Position numbers and translations under genes: made by a program. DNA of 25,092 nucleotides from CAZQBY01 sp964540655 (GTDB lineage Archaea; Altiarchaeota; Altiarchaeia; JAFGQM01), in NCBI GenBank assembly GCA_964540655.1, contig CAZINR010000015.1, positions 1 to 25,092 on the forward strand. Direction: 5' to 3'. The first letter of the stretch is position 1. Each line of letters opens with the position of its first letter. A model generated the notes under the pieces. It did not search any database. It was not told the origin of the DNA and saw only the letters and a list, made by a program, of their open reading frames with translations. Positions 23,059 through 25,092 of this stretch are shown in pieces.

Positions 23059-23138
23059 AACGCCGAGGTTGGGACACGAGGATCGCGAAGCAATCCTGTG
23101 CACAGGTTTGCCGAAGGCAAGCCTCGTGTTTGAGGTCC
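23059..23138. repeat. Branched multi-hairpin element, copy B
   Basis: Same framework as 22177-22251: minus-strand GGACCTCAAACACGAGG, hairpin TTGCC-TTC-GGCAA, the identical palindrome CCTGTGCACAGG, hairpin GGATTGC-TTC-GCGATCC, closing CCTCGTGTCC and tRNA-Ser-like CCCAACCTCGGCGTT. The two hairpin arms differ from copy A in sequence but remain self-complementary. Confidence 0.75.
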
Positions 23139-23198
23139 CCTGCCTTGAGTCCTCGGTCTTGTCTGGAGGAAGCCGGAAGTCTTCTGTCTGAAGTCCCG

Positions 23199-23307
23199 AG
23201 TTTCGCTGTTTGCGAAACTGGACGCGAAGGTCTGAAAGACCTTGCGCGCAACTTGCTGATGGCAAGTTCGCGCACAGAGTCACTTCGTGACTCTCGTGCT
23301 TCGGTCC
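23199..23307. repeat. Tandem array of four perfect hairpins
   Basis: Four hairpins in a row: AGTTTCGC/GCGAAACT (8 bp, 23199-23219), AAGGTCT/AGACCTT (7 bp, loop GAA, 23227-23243), AACTTGC/GCAAGTT (7 bp, 23250-23268) and AGAGTCAC/GTGACTCT (8 bp, loop TTC, 23276-23294). They are separated by short GCGC/CGCG or CACA linkers. On the minus strand the array starts GGACCGAAGCACGAG, like the branched elements, and reads CGCGTCC at the other side of the second hairpin, so it may be an expanded member of that family. No gene lies in 22985-23342; this 358-base gap is filled by these repeats. Confidence 0.75.
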
Positions 23308-23342
23308 TGTTCTGATTAATGTTGCTAAGATGAGAAGAAAAG

Positions 23343-23573
23343 CTATCCGTTTACAAGTTCTTCAAATGCTTCTCTCGTAAGGCCGGTTTCACGGATAATG
23401 GCGCGCATAGTTTTCTTGGAAACTTCCGGATGATTCGGTACAGTGACCCTGCGATGAGGCTCAATGCTCTGCCTTAGGATTATGTGGCTTCCGGTTTGGT
23501 GGTCCGGCTCGTAGCCTATTTTCTTCAAAGCCTTTACTATCTCAATTCCTGAAAGAACGGGTAGTTTAGGCAT
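23343..23573 (-). CDS. hicA: HicA-type mRNA interferase toxin (76 aa)
   Basis: A double-stranded-RNA-binding-fold toxin expected to cleave mRNA. It matches the family in length and in its motifs: LSGIEIVKALKKIGYEPDHQ, GSHIILR with the catalytic His (residue 30), VTVPNHPEVSKKTMRAIIRE and a C-terminal REAFEELV. It is encoded behind the HicB gene with an 8-nt overlap. Antitoxin first, toxin second is the less common but known order for hic modules. Confidence 0.93.
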   Translation of the reverse strand: MPKLPVLSGIEIVKALKKIGYEPDHQTGSHIILRQSIEPHRRVTVPNHPEVSKKTMRAIIRETGLTREAFEELVNG

Positions 23574-23778
23574 AGACGTCCACCATCTCCTCTGTTATGG
23601 GGGGCGGAACGGGTTCATTATGCTTTTGCAAACTCGCTAGGTAACCCTGAATGGCATCCTGGATATTCTTGACGGCCTCTTCTCGGCTTTTTCCTTGGGA
23701 GATGCACCCCGGGAGAGAGGGCACCTCTGCGGTGAACCAGCCCTCTTCATCCTGCTCCAGCAAAACCCTGTATTTCAT
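23566..23778 (-). CDS. hicB: HicB-type antitoxin (70 aa)
   Basis: A partner of the HicA toxin with the partial RNase-H-like fold of the family: MKYRVLLEQDEEGWFTAEVP, then SLPGCISQGKSREEAVKNIQ and a helix DAIQGYLASLQK, ending in acidic EEMVDVYA. It is the short form without a C-terminal DNA-binding domain, so it may not repress its own promoter. A T-rich stretch about 23-31 nt upstream of its ATG could be a weak TATA-like element. Confidence 0.92.
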   Translation of the reverse strand: MKYRVLLEQDEEGWFTAEVPSLPGCISQGKSREEAVKNIQDAIQGYLASLQKHNEPVPPPITEEMVDVYA

Positions 23779-23875
23779 GATTTATTTTTCGGTTTGGGGA
23801 AGAAAAAAGTCTACAGTTTCAGGTCTTCGGTCTTGGAACTCGGCTTCCGAAGACCCGGGACTGTCGACCCGGGAC

Positions 23876-23893
23876 TTCAACCGTAAGGTTGAA
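23876..23893. repeat. Small hairpin preceding hairpin-element copy 2
   Basis: TTCAACC-GTAA-GGTTGAA is a perfect 7-bp hairpin. TAAGGTTGAACGCCGAGG occurs here and also leads into the branched element at 22177, so the same junction sequence was copied with two different elements. The stretch 23779-23981 otherwise holds an inverted repeat GTCTTCGG/CCGAAGAC (23823-23830 with 23848-23855) and no gene. Confidence 0.6.
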
Positions 23894-23958
23894 CGCCGAG
23901 GTTGGAATGTTCACCTGGCTGGCCAAGTTCGGCGAACAGGTGAACAGACACCTCGGCG
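23894..23958. repeat. tRNA-Ser acceptor-bounded hairpin element, copy 2
   Basis: Nearly identical to 22096-22159 (one substitution and one inserted base). The outer stem CGCCGAGG/CCTCGGCG matches the tRNA-Ser acceptor, and the inner 10-bp stem TGTTCACCTG/CAGGTGAACA is unchanged. It ends 23 nt before the true tRNA-Ser 3' end, in the same orientation. Confidence 0.8.
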
Positions 23959-23981
23959 CAGTTACGCCAAGTTAAAACAAG

Positions 23982-24066
23982 CGCCGAGGTTGGGATTTGA
24001 ACCCAAACGTCCCGAAGGACACAAGATTTCCAGTCTTGCGCGTTAGCCAGATTCCGCCACCTCGGC
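23982..24066 (-). tRNA. tRNA-Ser (anticodon GGA)
   Basis: This 85-nt minus-strand gene has the acceptor stem GCCGAGG/CCTCGGC with discriminator G and a T-arm TTGGG-TTCAAAT-CCCAA. The anticodon stem CAAGA/TCTTG encloses loop CTGGAAA, giving anticodon GGA. The long variable arm (GTCC-TTC-GGGAC) is expected for tRNA-Ser. No CCA is encoded and no intron is apparent. The upstream flank lacks an obvious TATA box; instead it contains further acceptor-like elements, so the gene might be read from a longer precursor. Confidence 0.94.
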
Positions 24067-24083
24067 AAAGGTAGCCTTCCTGC
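24057..24083. repeat. 27-nt direct repeat over the tRNA-Ser 5' end, copy 1
   Basis: Ten bases of the tRNA-Ser 5' end plus 17 bases of its 5' flank, repeated identically at 24183-24209. After the identical part both copies continue with an imperfect match (GCCGAGGGTTGCGAGC versus GCCGAGGGCTCCGAGC), so roughly 48 nt were duplicated. Confidence 0.85.
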
Positions 24084-24089
24084 AGATGT

Positions 24090-24125
24090 GCCGAGGGTTG
24101 CGAGCGAAGCGAGCCCGACCTCGGC
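24090..24125. repeat. Short acceptor-stem-like element upstream of tRNA-Ser
   Basis: GCCGAGG (24090-24096) pairs with CCTCGGC (24119-24125), the same 7-bp stem as the tRNA-Ser acceptor, enclosing only 22 nt with no tRNA arms. It lies between tRNA-Ser and the hairpin element at 24149-24192. The whole stretch 24067-24351 contains such remnants and no gene. Confidence 0.6.
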
Positions 24126-24148
24126 GTGAGGTTTTCTCTTTGCTTATG

Positions 24149-24192
24149 AACGCTGAGGTGAGCAAACCGCAAAGGTTTGCGCCCACCTCGGC
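24149..24192. repeat. Minimal tRNA-Ser-like element with hairpin replacing the tRNA body
   Basis: On the minus strand it begins with the tRNA-Ser 5' sequence GCCGAGGTGG and ends CACCTCAGCGTT, giving an extended acceptor-like stem with one mismatch. In between is only a 7-bp hairpin, GCAAACC-TTTGC-GGTTTGC. Its 5' flank is the duplicated tRNA-Ser flank (24193-24209), so it looks like a tRNA-Ser copy whose body was replaced. Confidence 0.7.
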
Positions 24193-24209
24193 AAAGGTAG
24201 CCTTCCTGC
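24183..24209. repeat. 27-nt direct repeat over the tRNA-Ser 5' end, copy 2
   Basis: Identical to 24057-24083 and in the same orientation, 126 nt upstream of the real tRNA-Ser 5' end relative to transcription. It leads into the element at 24149-24192. Confidence 0.85.
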
Positions 24210-24313
24210 TTAGTTGCCGAGGGCTCCGAGCACATAAGCAAAGTACCCGCGAGGTCAACCCCGGCAATAAGGCTAGACCCCGGCAAGCCCAATAGAACTA
24301 AGCGCGAAATTAG

Positions 24314-24332
24314 AAAAAGGGATAAGAAAAAA
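24314..24332 (-). terminator. Double poly-T terminator behind the right-edge surface gene
   Basis: On the minus strand a T6 run and then a T5 run follow the stop at 24352 within 40 nt, in a pyrimidine-rich context, as in archaeal intrinsic terminators. They separate this gene from the tRNA-Ser region. Confidence 0.5.
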
Positions 24333-24351
24333 GGAGAGAAATCGGCCGCGC

Positions 24352-25092
24352 TTATTGTGTGGGTTGTTGGAGGGGAGTCTGAGCAGGCGGCTGTGCGGGC
24401 GTCTGAGGGGCCGGGGGCTGGCCGCCCCGCTTCTTCAGCATCGCTATCGCAGCCAGTGCGAATATGCCCAGAATCACCACTATAGCCAGCACCAGAAGCA
24501 GGTTCTGGTCCAGTCCGCCCCCCTGTGCCGAAGGCTGTATCGGTTGCTGGGGGCCGGGCTGCTGCCCTGACGGCTGGCTTGATGATGCCGCTCCCGTGGG
24601 CACGCAGCAGACCTCTCTGGTCCCGCCGAGTATGCCGGGCTTCTGCGGCCTGCAGACGCCGTCTATTTCTTCGTCGTCCTCGCAGACGTCCAAGTACTCG
24701 GGCGCGCATCCCACGCACTGTTCTACGCACCTTCCGCCCTTCGAAAGGCAGACCTGCCTGCGCTGGGCCACAGCCTGCTCCCAGGAGTCATCTCCGGAAT
24801 CGTTTTCTTCGTCTGAAGCTCCATCGTCCGCGGACCCGTCATCGACGGGCTCGCAGGTTTCGTCCATTACACCGTCGCAGTCGTTGTCCACGCCGTCTCC
24901 CGTCCCGTCAGCAGCGCAGCGCTCCTGGTTATCTTTGCAGACGCAATTTCCGGTGGAGGCGTCGCATATCTCATTTGATTCGCAGTCGGTGCCGCAGCAA
25001 GGATTGTTCTTGGCGCACGGACCCCATTCCCCGGCGACGCAGGTCCTGATGCCGTCGCAACCGTCCTCGACGCATGCCGCCGCCGCGCCGTC
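24352..25092 (-). CDS. Cys/Asp-rich surface protein with C-terminal membrane anchor (partial, N-terminus off right edge)
   Basis: The frame is open to the window edge, giving 246 visible residues. They begin with a Cys-rich run (EDGCDGIRTCVAGEWG, CCGTDCESNEICD, CVCKDNQERC), then the MopE-like GDGVDNDCDGVMDETC, an acidic linker (DDGSADDGASDEENDSGDDS), a second Cys cluster (CLSKGGRCVEQCVGCAPEYL...CCVPTG), a Ser/Gln/Pro-rich stalk, one membrane helix (about visible residues 198-219, NLLLVLAIVVILGIFALAAI) followed by KKR, and a Pro/Gln-rich cytoplasmic tail. The topology is opposite to the giant proteins at 1-11915: bulk outside, anchored at the C-terminus. The GTG at 24891 is internal, not the start. 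Probably a Ca- or metal-binding, disulfide-stabilised surface protein; function unknown. Confidence 0.85.
   Translation of the reverse strand, partial: DGAAAACVEDGCDGIRTCVAGEWGPCAKNNPCCGTDCESNEICDASTGNCVCKDNQERCAADGTGDGVDNDCDGVMDETCEPVDDGSADDGASDEENDSGDDSWEQAVAQRRQVCLSKGGRCVEQCVGCAPEYLDVCEDDEEIDGVCRPQKPGILGGTREVCCVPTGAASSSQPSGQQPGPQQPIQPSAQGGGLDQNLLLVLAIVVILGIFALAAIAMLKKRGGQPPAPQTPAQPPAQTPLQQPTQ

Noticed and set aside
22168..23315. Several 60-113-codon frames in the hairpin-rich gaps
   Set aside because: They run through inverted repeats and over the toxin gene, lack recognisable motifs, and have no promoter or ribosome-site support.
22096..23958. Repeats at 22-24 kb considered as a CRISPR array
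   Set aside because: Spacing is irregular, repeats differ in type and length, genes lie between them, and they carry tRNA-Ser acceptor sequence; no cas gene is present.
23972..24730. 252-codon minus-strand frame across tRNA-Ser and the tail of the right-edge surface gene
   Set aside because: It overlaps tRNA-Ser, repeats and a well-supported gene in another frame; its Arg/Pro-rich translation is typical of a shadow frame.

Overview
The window looks archaeal. The evidence is: tRNA genes with no encoded CCA; several starts with an AT-rich TATA-like box about 22-30 nt upstream of the ATG and almost no 5' leader (leaderless style); poly-T stretches behind genes; and archaea-typical families (geranylgeranyl-reductase-like flavoprotein, V4R protein, single-domain KaiC-like ATPases, FilR1-type winged-helix regulators, MTH1187/YkoF-like thiamine-binding protein). 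Giant single-anchor surface proteins with dockerin, MopE-like and Hint modules fit uncultivated archaeal lineages such as DPANN or deep-branching Euryarchaeota, but the lineage cannot be fixed from this sequence.

Layout. (1) 1-11915, minus strand: three tandem paralogous giant surface proteins (the leftmost runs off the window). Each has a cytoplasmic motif ending in HN(L/I)PP, one N-terminal membrane anchor, a Cys-rich CGDG motif and beta-sandwich-like repeats. The two complete copies add three dockerin-like modules, MopE-like Asp/Cys motifs and a shared C-terminal domain. The middle copy carries a 149-residue Hint (intein-like) domain that its neighbour lacks. (2) 11916-12268: an 88-nt multi-hairpin element whose ends copy the 3' end of the neighbouring tRNA-Pro(UGG), then that tRNA. 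(3) 12375-15456, minus: a small DUF736-like protein, TrkA and TrkH potassium-uptake subunits, an MTH1187-like protein and a 36-residue membrane peptide. (4) 15524-21330, minus: a tightly packed cluster of winged-helix protein, two KaiC-like ATPases, V4R protein, UbiA prenyltransferase, GGR-like flavoprotein, a truncated copy of the kaiC Walker-A segment (99/101 nt identical to the upstream gene) and a FilR1-type regulator. A paralogous FilR-type regulator is divergent at 21416. (5) 22091-24351: two toxin-antitoxin modules (RelE-like with a wHTH antitoxin, and HicBA) and tRNA-Ser(GGA), set in intergenic DNA packed with hairpin elements that carry copies of the tRNA-Ser acceptor ends. (6) 24352-edge, minus: the C-terminal part of a further Cys/Asp-rich surface protein, anchored by a C-terminal membrane segment.

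How it may work together (inference). The central cluster combines isoprenoid transfer (UbiA) and isoprenoid or FAD redox chemistry (GGR) with a small-molecule-binding V4R protein, two KaiC-like ATPases and wHTH regulators, suggesting a regulated lipid or prenylated-cofactor pathway. The surface proteins form a locally expanding family on the cell exterior. The tRNA-flanked elements appear to be a family of structured repeats that use tRNA ends as boundaries; two of them conserve a branched fold while their hairpin arms differ in sequence.
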